From contig JAQGNC010000409.1 in assembly GCA_028292065.1 (NCBI GenBank), positions 1-13,362 on the forward strand: DNA of 13,362 bases, given 5' to 3'. The position numbers were made by a program, and so were the translations under genes. Of this stretch, positions 6,628 to 12,971 are shown in pieces. Source of the stretch: Betaproteobacteria bacterium (lineage in GTDB: Bacteria; Pseudomonadota; Gammaproteobacteria; Burkholderiales; SG8-41). The notes beneath the pieces are model-generated. The model saw only the letters and a program-made list of their open reading frames with translations. It did no database searches and was not told where the DNA came from. The stretch's first letter is position 1, and every line of letters starts with the position of its first letter.

Positions 6628-7254
6628 ATGACTTCGGCCACTTACGTGTTCTCAGGGGATCGTGTCGCGCTCATCGTGCGGGGAAAGACATCGCACGCAC
6701 ACGAGCCCGACCTGATGCAGCAACACGCGGACTGCGTGCTGTCGAACGGCGCGCCGGTTGGCTTCTTCGGCGAAGGCAATACCGGCAGCAGCGGCGGCGG
6801 ATCGTCCGGCAGCGGGGCATCGAGCAAGAAAAGCGCGAACTCGTCGGGGTCGAGCGGGATGGGGCTCACCGGCGTGGTTTACGACTTCGCCGCGCTGTCG
6901 CGCAAGCGCGCGCCGTATGTCGACGCGTCGATCGCGAAGGGCTCAGGGGTGGTATCGACGGTCCTTTTCATCCAGGTATCCGCCGCCGAAGCAAAAGCTT
7001 TCGACAAGGCGTGGGCGGATATGGCCGCGGATCCGGGTTCTTTCCAGATACTCGGCTGGAACTGCTCGAGTCACGCATCGCAGGCTTTCCAGAAGGCGGG
7101 TATCCTCGCCGGAGGCATACCCGGCCTTGATACGCCGAACAACATCTACCTTCAACTCTGCACCGAAAAAGCCGGCAAGGTGTCGGTGGCCAGCGGATAC
7201 GTGGGCTTTTCCGCGTTCGGCTCCGGATACATGATGATGATCGATACGCCATGA
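6628..7254 (+). CDS. Putative papain/NlpC-like cysteine hydrolase with Gly/Ser linker
   Basis: A 208-aa protein without a family I can name firmly. The ATG at 6628 has GGAG (6617-6620) at 7-nt spacing; the frame stays open upstream but without a start that has a ribosome site. Residues 1-50 form a small strand-rich part with GKTSHAHEPD at 19-28. A Gly/Ser/Lys linker follows at about 51-79. The C-terminal part has FIQVSAAEAKAFDKAWADM at 114-132 and then GWNCSSHASQAF (143-154) followed by AGI and DTPNNIYLQL (168-177). An Asn-Cys at a helix start followed by TPN-x-Y is the layout seen in permuted NlpC/P60- and LRAT-like hydrolases, with Cys146 as nucleophile and an upstream His (23 or 25) as partner. 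This is by analogy only. No signal peptide is visible. The stop overlaps the next gene as ATGA, so the two are probably made together. Amidase, peptidase or acyltransferase chemistry is possible. Confidence 0.6.
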   Translation: MTSATYVFSGDRVALIVRGKTSHAHEPDLMQQHADCVLSNGAPVGFFGEGNTGSSGGGSSGSGASSKKSANSSGSSGMGLTGVVYDFAALSRKRAPYVDASIAKGSGVVSTVLFIQVSAAEAKAFDKAWADMAADPGSFQILGWNCSSHASQAFQKAGILAGGIPGLDTPNNIYLQLCTEKAGKVSVASGYVGFSAFGSGYMMMIDTP

Positions 7255-7724
7255 ACGAGACCCTCCGCACGCGCAGGCCGCGGCTCGTCGCAACGGTTGC
7301 GCTGGCCGTGTTCGTGATCACAATCGTTACAGGAGGCTCTTTCGCCATGGGATCGAAAGTACCCGCATTAAAATGGGAATGGCCCGCCGGACGCCCGGTG
7401 GAGACGAAGCTCCTGGTGCAGGTGCGCAGCATCTCGAAAGCATCGAAAGGCTTCCTCGGCATCGGGGCGTCGCCGTCTTTCGCGGATTCGCTTCCCGACG
7501 CGACCGATATCGTCGCGAGCGTCGTGGCCGGCCCGAGCGCACTCGTCGGCTCGACCGTGTCGTTGCGCGTGCCCGGCGCGGAAGTGAAGTCCCTGGTGCA
7601 GGACCGCTTTGCCGCCCTGGGGCTCGTCAGCGACAACACGATCTGCACGTGCATCGCCGAAGCTCCGACGAACAACCTCGCCGACGCGCAAACGTGGCTG
7701 CGCGACAAGGCGTGCGCGCGGTAA
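7251..7724 (+). CDS. Hypothetical membrane-anchored or secreted protein, partner of the putative hydrolase
   Basis: A 157-aa protein that I do not recognise. An Arg-rich N-terminus (TRRPR, 7-11) precedes one hydrophobic helix at about 12-29, either a membrane anchor or a signal peptide cleaved near SFA (30-32). The rest would be periplasmic. It has a strand-like ETKLLVQVRS (51-60), a Gly/Ser/Ala-rich middle, STVSLRVPGAEVKSLV (101-116), and a cysteine pair ICTC (131-134) with a third Cys at 155 that could form a disulfide. The start overlaps the hydrolase stop (ATGA) and has no Shine-Dalgarno of its own, so translation is likely coupled. A cytosol-facing enzyme encoded with a periplasmic anchored partner recalls effector-immunity or enzyme-inhibitor pairs, but this is a guess from layout. 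The reading frame is supported by the overlap and by GC-rich third positions. Confidence 0.6.
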   Translation: MNETLRTRRPRLVATVALAVFVITIVTGGSFAMGSKVPALKWEWPAGRPVETKLLVQVRSISKASKGFLGIGASPSFADSLPDATDIVASVVAGPSALVGSTVSLRVPGAEVKSLVQDRFAALGLVSDNTICTCIAEAPTNNLADAQTWLRDKACAR

Positions 7725-7761
7725 GGACCGCCGGGCGGAAGACCGGCGCCGCGCCCAAGTT

Positions 7762-7776
7762 ATAACGCGTTATGAT
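7762..7776 (+). promoter_or_regulatory. Palindromic operator overlapping a -10 box of the AbrB-nucleotidyltransferase pair
   Basis: ATAACGCGTTAT (7762-7773) is a perfect 12-bp palindrome ending 9 nt before the AbrB-type ATG. It overlaps TATGAT (7771-7776), a 5/6 match to a -10 box that would place the transcript start at or next to the ATG. AbrB/MazE-type antitoxins bind palindromes in their own promoters, so an autoregulatory operator is a natural reading. No clear -35 is seen; the alternative -10 TATAAC (7761-7766) also lies inside the palindrome. Confidence 0.55.
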
Positions 7777-7782
7777 CCCGGA

Positions 7783-8220
7783 ATGAAGCTCGCGCTCCGC
7801 AGGATCGGCAACTCGGTCGGCATCATCATTCCGAAAACCGTCCTCGACCGGTGGCAGGTCGGCGAAGGCGATCACCTGGTCGTCTCGAATGAAGGAATTC
7901 GTCCGCCTGCCGCACTGTCCGCGCACGAGGCGCTCGACGAGCTCAAGCGCAAGCTCGCGGCGGCCGTGGCCTCTCAATGCCCGCCGCAGCAAATCCGCGC
8001 GCAAGGCCTCGCGAATCTGCACCGCTGGCAAAGCAACGGGGTATGGGCTTCGGCTTACGACGAATGGAAGGACATTCTGGAGAGCGCGGACGACGGCAGG
8101 CTCTTCGCCGTCATGCTCGGGCGCGACGAGAACTCCGTGCGGTTGCGGCAGTCGGCGCCTTATGTAGGACTGCTGCCCCGCGAGCACGTGGAGCGCCTCA
8201 ATGAAGAAGCGACACGTTGA
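7783..8220 (+). CDS. AbrB/MazE-type DNA-binding protein, putative antitoxin
   Basis: A 145-aa protein whose first 40 residues form a swapped-hairpin AbrB/MazE DNA-binding domain: LALRRIGNSVGIIIPKTVL (3-21) followed by WQVGEGDHLVV (24-34), with the usual IGNS and IPK signature. Residues 45-145 are a longer, mostly helical part with Trp82, Trp88 and Trp95 and a terminal LLPREHVERLN. This is far longer than a classic MazE tail and probably binds the partner encoded downstream. The ATG at 7783 is set by the domain start. There is no spaced Shine-Dalgarno (only GGA directly against the ATG), so a leaderless mRNA is plausible. The gene overlaps the nucleotidyltransferase gene by 20 nt, and a 12-bp palindrome lies just upstream. 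Role inferred: repressor of its own operon and antitoxin or regulator of the nucleotidyltransferase. Confidence 0.85.
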   Translation: MKLALRRIGNSVGIIIPKTVLDRWQVGEGDHLVVSNEGIRPPAALSAHEALDELKRKLAAAVASQCPPQQIRAQGLANLHRWQSNGVWASAYDEWKDILESADDGRLFAVMLGRDENSVRLRQSAPYVGLLPREHVERLNEEATR

Positions 8221-8749
8221 GCACGTCCTGCGCGCGGCCGGGAAGATAACCGGCGAGAAACGATTCATCATCGTCGGTAGCCAGGCACTGCCCGGCAAAT
8301 TCCCCGACGTCCCCGACGAGATCGTCATGTCCGTCGAGGTCGACCTGATCGCAGGGAAGAACGCCGACCGCACTGGCTGGCTGAACGGGATCGGACAGGA
8401 CTCCCCTTTCCACGAGACGTATGGCTACTACGCCGATCCCGTCGATGAAAGCACCGCGACGCTGCCGAAAGGCTGGAAGGGCCGGCTCGTCAATCTTCAC
8501 GCGAGCGACACCGGGGAGATCATCGGCGAATGCCTGGAGCCGCACGACCTCGCGATTTCGAAATACGTCGCTCGACGCGAGAAGGATCTCCAGTTCACTC
8601 GCGAGCTCGCGCGCCGCGGCTACACGCGCCGGGAGCGTCTGCTGGAGCTTCTCCAGGCCACTGCCGTCGCCGAGGAGGTGAAAGCGCGCATCGAAGCCGA
8701 CATCACGGCCGACTTTCGGGCGGCCAAGACCGCTCGGCGCACACGATAG
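8201..8749 (+). CDS. DUF6036-like nucleotidyltransferase, putative toxin
   Basis: A 182-aa protein with a minimal nucleotidyltransferase fold. RFIIVGSQAL (21-30) carries the GS motif, and SVEVDLI (44-50) supplies the acidic pair Glu46/Asp48 expected to hold the metal. EPHDLAISKYVARREKD (113-129) matches the helix and Lys-Asp pair typical of DUF6036/AbiEii-type proteins, and a charged helical tail follows. Such enzymes in MenT/AbiEii-type systems transfer nucleotides to tRNA or other targets and are paired with a DNA-binding antitoxin; others of this fold have unknown substrates. The ATG at 8201 has GGAG at 7-nt spacing, lies inside the end of the AbrB-type gene, and is in a different frame. 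The strand-loop core is short and the usual second acidic segment is not obvious, so activity is not assured. Toxin function is inferred from gene pairing, not shown by sequence. Confidence 0.78.
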   Translation: MKKRHVEHVLRAAGKITGEKRFIIVGSQALPGKFPDVPDEIVMSVEVDLIAGKNADRTGWLNGIGQDSPFHETYGYYADPVDESTATLPKGWKGRLVNLHASDTGEIIGECLEPHDLAISKYVARREKDLQFTRELARRGYTRRERLLELLQATAVAEEVKARIEADITADFRAAKTARRTR

Positions 8750-8812
8750 GTCAGCCGCGCAACGGTGACACTCGTGGCAGAATGACCGTGTCGCCTGCGT
8801 CGGGAGTTGTCC

Positions 8813-9778
8813 ATGCAACGCCTGGTGTCCCTGCCTCTCTTTGCCCTCATCGCGGCGATCGTCCCGACGCTACACGCACAGCAATATCCGAACAAACCGA
8901 TACGCATCATCATTCCGTTTCCGCCGGGCGATTCGCTCGACACGATGTCGCGGCTGATCGCGCCCAAGCTCCTCGAGCGTCTCGGCCAGGGCATCGTCGT
9001 CGATAACCGCGTCGGCGCGGCGGGCCAGCTCGGTCTCGAGCTCGGGGCGCGCGCGGCGCCTGACGGCTACACGCTGGTCGGCGGCCAGGGCGGCAACCTG
9101 GTCGTGCAGCCTCACACTTACAAGAAGCTGCCCTATCGCCCGCTCAGCGATTTCGCGCCGGTGGCCAACTCGACGCGGAATTTCCTCGCGCTGGTGGCGA
9201 GCCCGAGCGCGCCTTTCAAGTCGGTGAAGGAGCTGGTTGCTTACGGCAAAGCCAATCCCGCCAAATTGACTTTCGCGTCGAACGGCGAAGGCGGTTTTCC
9301 GCACATGTCGCTCGAGATGATGCGCACGATGGCGGGTTTCGAGTACCTGCACGTGCCTTACAAGGGTAGCGGGCAGATCATGACCGAGCTCATGAGCGGG
9401 CGCGTCGACGCGACGATCCTCGGCATCGGCTCGCTCACGCCTTTCATCAAGTCCGGCAAGATCCGCCTGATCGCGGTGACCAGCCCCACACGGCAGGAGC
9501 AATACCCGGACACGCCCGCGATCGCAGAAGTGCTGCCGGGCTACGATTCGCGAGGCTGGTTCGGTTATCTCGCGCCGGCGCGCACACCCAAGCCGATCGT
9601 CGATCTCCTCAATCGCGAGATCAACCGCGCGATGACATCCCCCGACGTGAAGGAGAAGCTCGAGGCGATCGGCCTCACCGTTATTTCCGAATCGCCCGAG
9701 CAGTTCGCGCAGACGCTGAAGAGCGATTACGAAAAATACGGCAAGCTCATCAAGGCGATCAATTTCCAGCCGCAGTAA
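8813..9778 (+). CDS. Bug-family (TctC-type) periplasmic solute-binding protein
   Basis: A 321-aa Bug/TctC-type binding protein. The ATG at 8813 has GGGAG (8802-8806) 6 nt upstream and starts a signal peptide (MQRLVSLPLFALIAAIVPTL, cleaved after LHA near residue 22). Then come YPNKPIRIIIPFPPGDSLD (25-43), a VGAAGQLGLELGARAAPDGY stretch near 66-87, and HVPYKGSGQ near the middle, all family hallmarks. In the first loop the usual PGG(S/T)xD reads PGDSLD, so one conserved glycycl position carries Asp. That loop contacts the ligand carboxylate in known Bug structures, so ligand choice may differ. The gene starts 63 bp after the nucleotidyltransferase stop and is followed by a palindromic repeat and a CocE-type hydrolase on the same strand. 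A binding protein next to a hydrolase could reflect one catabolic theme, but this is not proven. The ligand is unknown. Confidence 0.92.
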   Translation: MQRLVSLPLFALIAAIVPTLHAQQYPNKPIRIIIPFPPGDSLDTMSRLIAPKLLERLGQGIVVDNRVGAAGQLGLELGARAAPDGYTLVGGQGGNLVVQPHTYKKLPYRPLSDFAPVANSTRNFLALVASPSAPFKSVKELVAYGKANPAKLTFASNGEGGFPHMSLEMMRTMAGFEYLHVPYKGSGQIMTELMSGRVDATILGIGSLTPFIKSGKIRLIAVTSPTRQEQYPDTPAIAEVLPGYDSRGWFGYLAPARTPKPIVDLLNREINRAMTSPDVKEKLEAIGLTVISESPEQFAQTLKSDYEKYGKLIKAINFQPQ

Positions 9779-9786
9779 ACGCGCGA

Positions 9787-9887
9787 GCGCCGCGATTGCT
9801 TCGTCGCTACCGCTCCTCGCAATGACACCGCGCTTGTCATCGCGAGGAGCCGCGGTAGCGCGACGCGGCGATCTCGTGGCGCACGTA
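9787..9887. repeat. Palindromic dispersed repeat, copy A
   Basis: A long imperfect inverted repeat: left arm 9787-9827 (through CTACCGCTCCTCGCAATGACA), 7-nt loop, right arm 9835-9882 (TGTCATCGCGAGGAGC onward to CTCGTGGCGC). The arms match with a few substitutions and short gaps. It lies just after the Bug stop and before the CocE-type gene and could fold into a large transcript-ending hairpin. The TGTCAT(T/C)GCGAGGAGC core is shared with the copy at 11688-11812. It resembles a repeat class common in environmental proteobacterial genomes. No transposase is present. Confidence 0.8.
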
Positions 9888-9896
9888 CATAAATCC

Positions 9897-9905
9897 AAGG
9901 AGGAG
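9897..9905 (+). promoter_or_regulatory. Strong Shine-Dalgarno of the CocE-type hydrolase gene
   Basis: AAGGAGGAG lies 5 nt before the ATG at 9911. It fixes the start and suggests high translation. Confidence 0.85.
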
Positions 9906-9910
9906 CACCC

Positions 9911-11662
9911 ATGGCAACCGACCCCCACGCACGCACCGAAGTCCGCGACGGCATGCGGATCACCTGGCACCAGCCGATCGCGATGGACGACGGCCTCATC
10001 GCGCGAGCGGACGTGTACCGGCCGGTGGAAGACGGCCCGTGCCCCGTGATCCTCACTTACGGCATCTACGGCAAAGGCGTCGCGTACCAGGAGGGTTACC
10101 CGAAGCAGTGGGAAAAGATGGTCGCCGACCATCCCGAGATCCTCACGATGTCGTCGAACAAATACCAGAACTGGGAGACGACCGACCCCGAGCTGTGGGT
10201 TCCGCACGGCTACGCGGTCGTGCGAGTCGACTCGCGCGGGGCGGGCTGGACGCCCGGCTTCATGGACCCCGGCTCACCCCGCGAGATCGAGGACCTCTAC
10301 CAGTGCATCGAATGGGCGGGCACGCAAGCCTGGAGCAACGGCAAAGTGGGCATGCTCGGCATCTCGTATTACGCGAGCAACCAGTGGCGCGTGGCGGGCA
10401 TGCATCCGCCTCATCTCGCGGCGATCATCCCGTGGGAGGGGCAGAACGATCGCTATCGCGACTCCGGCTACCACGGCGGCATCCTCTGCGAGTTCCAGAA
10501 ACTGTGGGCGAAGCACCAGGTCGTCAACATCCAGTACGGCCGCGGCGAGCACGCGAGGAAAAACCCGAACACCGGCGAATCGGTCGCGGGCCCGGTCACC
10601 CTGAGCGAAGAGGAGATGGCGAAGAACCGCGTCGACGCTTTCGAAGCGCTCAGGAAACATCCTTTCGACGACGAGTGGCATCGCTCACGCTCGGCCGACC
10701 TCTCGCTCGTGCGCACGCCGCTGCTCACCTGCGCGAACTGGGGCGGCCAGGGCATCCATCCTCGCGGCAACTTCAACGGCTTTACCGAGACCCCCGCCGA
10801 CACGCCGAAATGGCTCGAGGTCCACGGCGACTCGCACTGGTCGATGTTCTCGAGCGGCTACGGCGTCGACCTCCAGAAGCGCTTCTTCGATCATTTCCTC
10901 AAAGGCGTCGACAACGGCTGGGACCAGCAGCCTGCGGTGCAGCTCAACATCCGCAAGCCGGGGGAGAAGTTCGAGCTGCGGCACGAGAACGAGTGGCCGC
11001 TCGCACGCACGCAGTGGACCAAGCTCTATCTCGACACTGCCGGCATGGCGCTCGCGCACGCGCCGCTGCCGGAGAGCCGCGCGGTCGATTACGAAGCGAT
11101 GGGGCAAGGCCTGACCTTCTCGACGCCGCCGCTCGAGCAGGAGACCGAGATCACCGGCCCGATCGCGGCGCGGCTTTTCATCTCCTCGTCTACCGCTGAC
11201 GCAGACCTCTTCGTCATCCTTCGCGTCTTCGACGCGCAAGGCAAAGAGCTCACTTTCATGGGCTCGACCGACCCGAACACGCCGATCGCCAACGGCTGGC
11301 TGAGAGCTTCGCATCGGCGCCTCGATCCGCAGCGAAGCACGCCGTATCGGCCGTATCATCCCCACGACCGCGCCGAGCCGCTGACACCGGGCGAAGTCCA
11401 CGAGTGCCAGGTCGAGATCGTGACGAGCTGCATCGTCGTGCCGAAGGGCTGGCGCATCGCGCTCACGGTGCGCGGCAAGGACTACGAATACGAAGGCGAG
11501 CTGTCCGATTTCGCAAAGACTTTCCACTACGGCACGCGTGGCACCGGCGGCATGACCCACAACGATCCGGCCAATCGCCCCGCCGACCTCTACGGCGGAC
11601 GCGTCACACTGCATTCGGGCGGCGCGCACGAGTCTTATCTGCTGCTGCCTATCATCCCCTAG
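9911..11662 (+). CDS. CocE/NonD-family alpha/beta hydrolase
   Basis: A 583-aa cytosolic enzyme (no signal peptide) of the CocE/NonD, X-Pro dipeptidyl-peptidase-like (S15) family; members hydrolyse esters or amides. The N-terminal alpha/beta-hydrolase domain with a helical cap spans about 20-330: YGIYG (50-54) at the oxyanion-side Tyr position, VRVDSRGAG (105-112), the nucleophile elbow GMLGISYYA with Ser152, and HGDSHW (305-310) with His309 as likely catalytic base. The C-terminal jelly-roll domain follows at about 335-580 (TKLYLDT, ITGPIAARLFISSS, then GWRIALTV). Where CocE has GWYD with the catalytic Asp, this protein has NWGGQGIH (276-283), so the acid of the triad is displaced. I recall NWGG as a subfamily trait rather than a defect. 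The gene is in one frame with a strong ribosome site and is flanked by two related palindromic repeats. The substrate is unknown; the upstream Bug gene hints at uptake of an organic acid or ester. Confidence 0.9.
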   Translation: MATDPHARTEVRDGMRITWHQPIAMDDGLIARADVYRPVEDGPCPVILTYGIYGKGVAYQEGYPKQWEKMVADHPEILTMSSNKYQNWETTDPELWVPHGYAVVRVDSRGAGWTPGFMDPGSPREIEDLYQCIEWAGTQAWSNGKVGMLGISYYASNQWRVAGMHPPHLAAIIPWEGQNDRYRDSGYHGGILCEFQKLWAKHQVVNIQYGRGEHARKNPNTGESVAGPVTLSEEEMAKNRVDAFEALRKHPFDDEWHRSRSADLSLVRTPLLTCANWGGQGIHPRGNFNGFTETPADTPKWLEVHGDSHWSMFSSGYGVDLQKRFFDHFLKGVDNGWDQQPAVQLNIRKPGEKFELRHENEWPLARTQWTKLYLDTAGMALAHAPLPESRAVDYEAMGQGLTFSTPPLEQETEITGPIAARLFISSSTADADLFVILRVFDAQGKELTFMGSTDPNTPIANGWLRASHRRLDPQRSTPYRPYHPHDRAEPLTPGEVHECQVEIVTSCIVVPKGWRIALTVRGKDYEYEGELSDFAKTFHYGTRGTGGMTHNDPANRPADLYGGRVTLHSGGAHESYLLLPIIP

Positions 11663-11687
11663 CGACCGCGAAGAACGACGCACACAC

Positions 11688-11812
11688 TGTCATTGCGAGG
11701 AGCGCTGTGACCCTTCGACCACGCTCAGGGCAGGCTACGCAATCGCGAGGCGCTCGCAGCGGTTACGTGCGCCACGAGATCGCCACGGCGCCCGCGGCGC
11801 CTCGCGATGACG
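11688..11812. repeat. Palindromic dispersed repeat, copy B, with a nested second repeat
   Basis: TGTCATTGCGAGGAGCGC (11688-11705) is mirrored by GGCGCCTCGCGATGACG (11796-11812). The right half (11764-11784) is the exact reverse complement of 21 bases in copy A (9867-9887). Between the arms lies CCCTTCGACCACGCTCAGGG (11711-11730), which looks like a different, widely dispersed repeat that has landed inside the first. The element fills most of the gap between the CocE-type gene and the phosphofructokinase gene. Confidence 0.75.
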
Positions 11813-11833
11813 CGTTGCCGTGGGCATCCGCGC

Positions 11834-11839
11834 GATAAT
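11834..11839 (+). promoter_or_regulatory. Possible -10 box of the phosphofructokinase gene
   Basis: GATAAT matches 5 of 6 bases of the -10 consensus and would start transcription about 20 nt before the ATG at 11867. No -35 at proper spacing is seen; TTGCCG at 11815 is too close. Weak evidence. Confidence 0.25.
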
Positions 11840-11866
11840 CGCAACATCCACTTACGAAGCGAAACA

Positions 11867-12838
11867 ATGCAACGAATAGCAATACTGACGAGCGGCGGTG
11901 ACGCGCCGGGAATGAACGCAGCGGTGCGCGCGGCGACTCGCAGCGCGCTCGCGCGAGGCTGGGAGGTCTACGGTATCCACAACGGCTACGCCGGGCTGCT
12001 CAGTGACACGATGAACGTGCTGCACGCACGCGACGTCGGCGGCATCATCCAGCGCGGCGGCACGGTGCTCGGCAGCGCGCGCTCGCCCGAGTTCCAGCAG
12101 GATGCGGGCGTCGACCAGGCGCTTTCGAACCTGCGCGCCCGCCGCATCGACGCGCTGATCGTCATCGGCGGCAACGGCTCGCAAAGCGGCTCGCATCGGT
12201 TGCAACAGGCGGGCTTTCCGGTCGTCGGGGTCTCCTCGACGATCGACAACGACCTCGTTGGCACCGACGTGACGATCGGAGTCGACACCGCGGTCAACGT
12301 CACGTTGGAGGCGATCGACCGCCTGCGAACCACAGGCTCGTCCCACCAGCGCGCATTCCTCGTCGAGACGATGGGCCGCAACTGCGGCTACATCGCGCTC
12401 ATGACGGGGATCGCCGGCGGCGCCGAAGTGATCGTCACGCCGGAGCGCGAAGTCGAGCCTCACGAAGTGGTCGAGCGCCTCGGCGCGGCTTATCGCCGCG
12501 GCAAGACTCACGCGATCGTCGTCGTCGCCGAAGGCGCGAAACACGGCGCGCGCGCGATGATGGATCACTTCAAGGCGCACCGCGCCGCGATCGGCTTCGG
12601 GCTGCGCCTCACCACGCTCGGCCACGTGGTGCGCGGCGGCGTGCCGACGGCTGCCGATCGCGTGCTCGCGACCAGGCTGGGGGCTGCCGCCGTAGACCGG
12701 CTCGCAACCGGCACGGCCGGTGTGATGATGGGGCTGATCGCCAACGCGGTCGCCGCGACGCCGCTCGCAGAGATCGCGGGAAGGACCAAGCCGATCGACT
12801 GCGACCTGCTCGATCTCGCGCGAGTGCTCGCGCAGTAA
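11867..12838 (+). CDS. pfkA: 6-phosphofructokinase, ATP-type
   Basis: A 323-aa enzyme that phosphorylates fructose 6-phosphate to fructose 1,6-bisphosphate in glycolysis. It aligns without gaps to E. coli PfkA through the active site: TSGGDAPGMNAA (8-19), GGTVLGSAR with Arg72, TIDND with Asp127 as catalytic base (125-129), SSHQR with Arg162, ETMGR (167-171), AEG with Glu222, and LGHVVRGG (251-258) preceded by Arg247. The nucleotide loop reads GGNGS (101-105): Gly104 is kept, which points to ATP rather than pyrophosphate as donor, but the Asp103 that helps hold Mg-ATP in E. coli is Asn here. The ATG at 11867 is set by alignment; the ribosome site is poor (GAAGCGAAACA), and an in-frame extension upstream runs into the repeat and is not homologous. 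Many Burkholderiales lack this enzyme and use the Entner-Doudoroff route, so its presence is informative about the host. Confidence 0.93.
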   Translation: MQRIAILTSGGDAPGMNAAVRAATRSALARGWEVYGIHNGYAGLLSDTMNVLHARDVGGIIQRGGTVLGSARSPEFQQDAGVDQALSNLRARRIDALIVIGGNGSQSGSHRLQQAGFPVVGVSSTIDNDLVGTDVTIGVDTAVNVTLEAIDRLRTTGSSHQRAFLVETMGRNCGYIALMTGIAGGAEVIVTPEREVEPHEVVERLGAAYRRGKTHAIVVVAEGAKHGARAMMDHFKAHRAAIGFGLRLTTLGHVVRGGVPTAADRVLATRLGAAAVDRLATGTAGVMMGLIANAVAATPLAEIAGRTKPIDCDLLDLARVLAQ

Positions 12839-12877
12839 CGCCAAAAGAGCTTTAAGCGCAGTCATGAGAGGATCGGT

Positions 12878-12919
12878 CCCCTCGCCCCGCGATAGCGGGG
12901 AGAGGGACAGGGTGAGGGG
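12878..12919. repeat. GC-rich palindromic intergenic repeat
   Basis: CCCCTCGCCCCGC (12878-12890) and a following GCGGGGAGAGGGACAGGGTGAGGGG-type segment (12895-12919) form an inverted repeat, with a core hairpin CCCCGC / GCGGGG around GATA (12885-12900). Read on the other strand this is the CCCTCACCCT...CTCCCC motif that I recall as a common dispersed repeat in proteobacterial genomes. It lies between the phosphofructokinase stop and the next gene and may act as a terminator, though no T-run follows. The flanks (12841-12877, 12920-12961) show nothing else. Confidence 0.6.
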
Positions 12920-12971
12920 AGGGGTTAAAAAGCCCGCGGGCCGTCACATGAAGCACGCAGCGGAGGATCGA

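Noticed and set aside
6968..7708. A 246-codon minus-strand frame opposite the hydrolase-like gene pair
   Set aside because: The plus strand has a Shine-Dalgarno, an ATGA overlap and a plausible membrane helix; the minus frame shows none of these.
8870..10207. A 445-codon minus-strand frame across the second Bug gene, the repeat and the hydrolase start
   Set aside because: It spans two real genes and an intergenic palindrome and has no recognisable domain.
9787..11812. Composite transposon carrying the hydrolase gene
   Set aside because: The flanking repeats are short palindromes without transposase or visible target duplications; kept only as a repeat-bracketed gene.
12932..12941. GCCCGCGGGC palindrome next to an A-run as a minus-strand terminator
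   Set aside because: Only a 3-bp stem is possible with a normal loop, and there is no minus-strand gene ending here.
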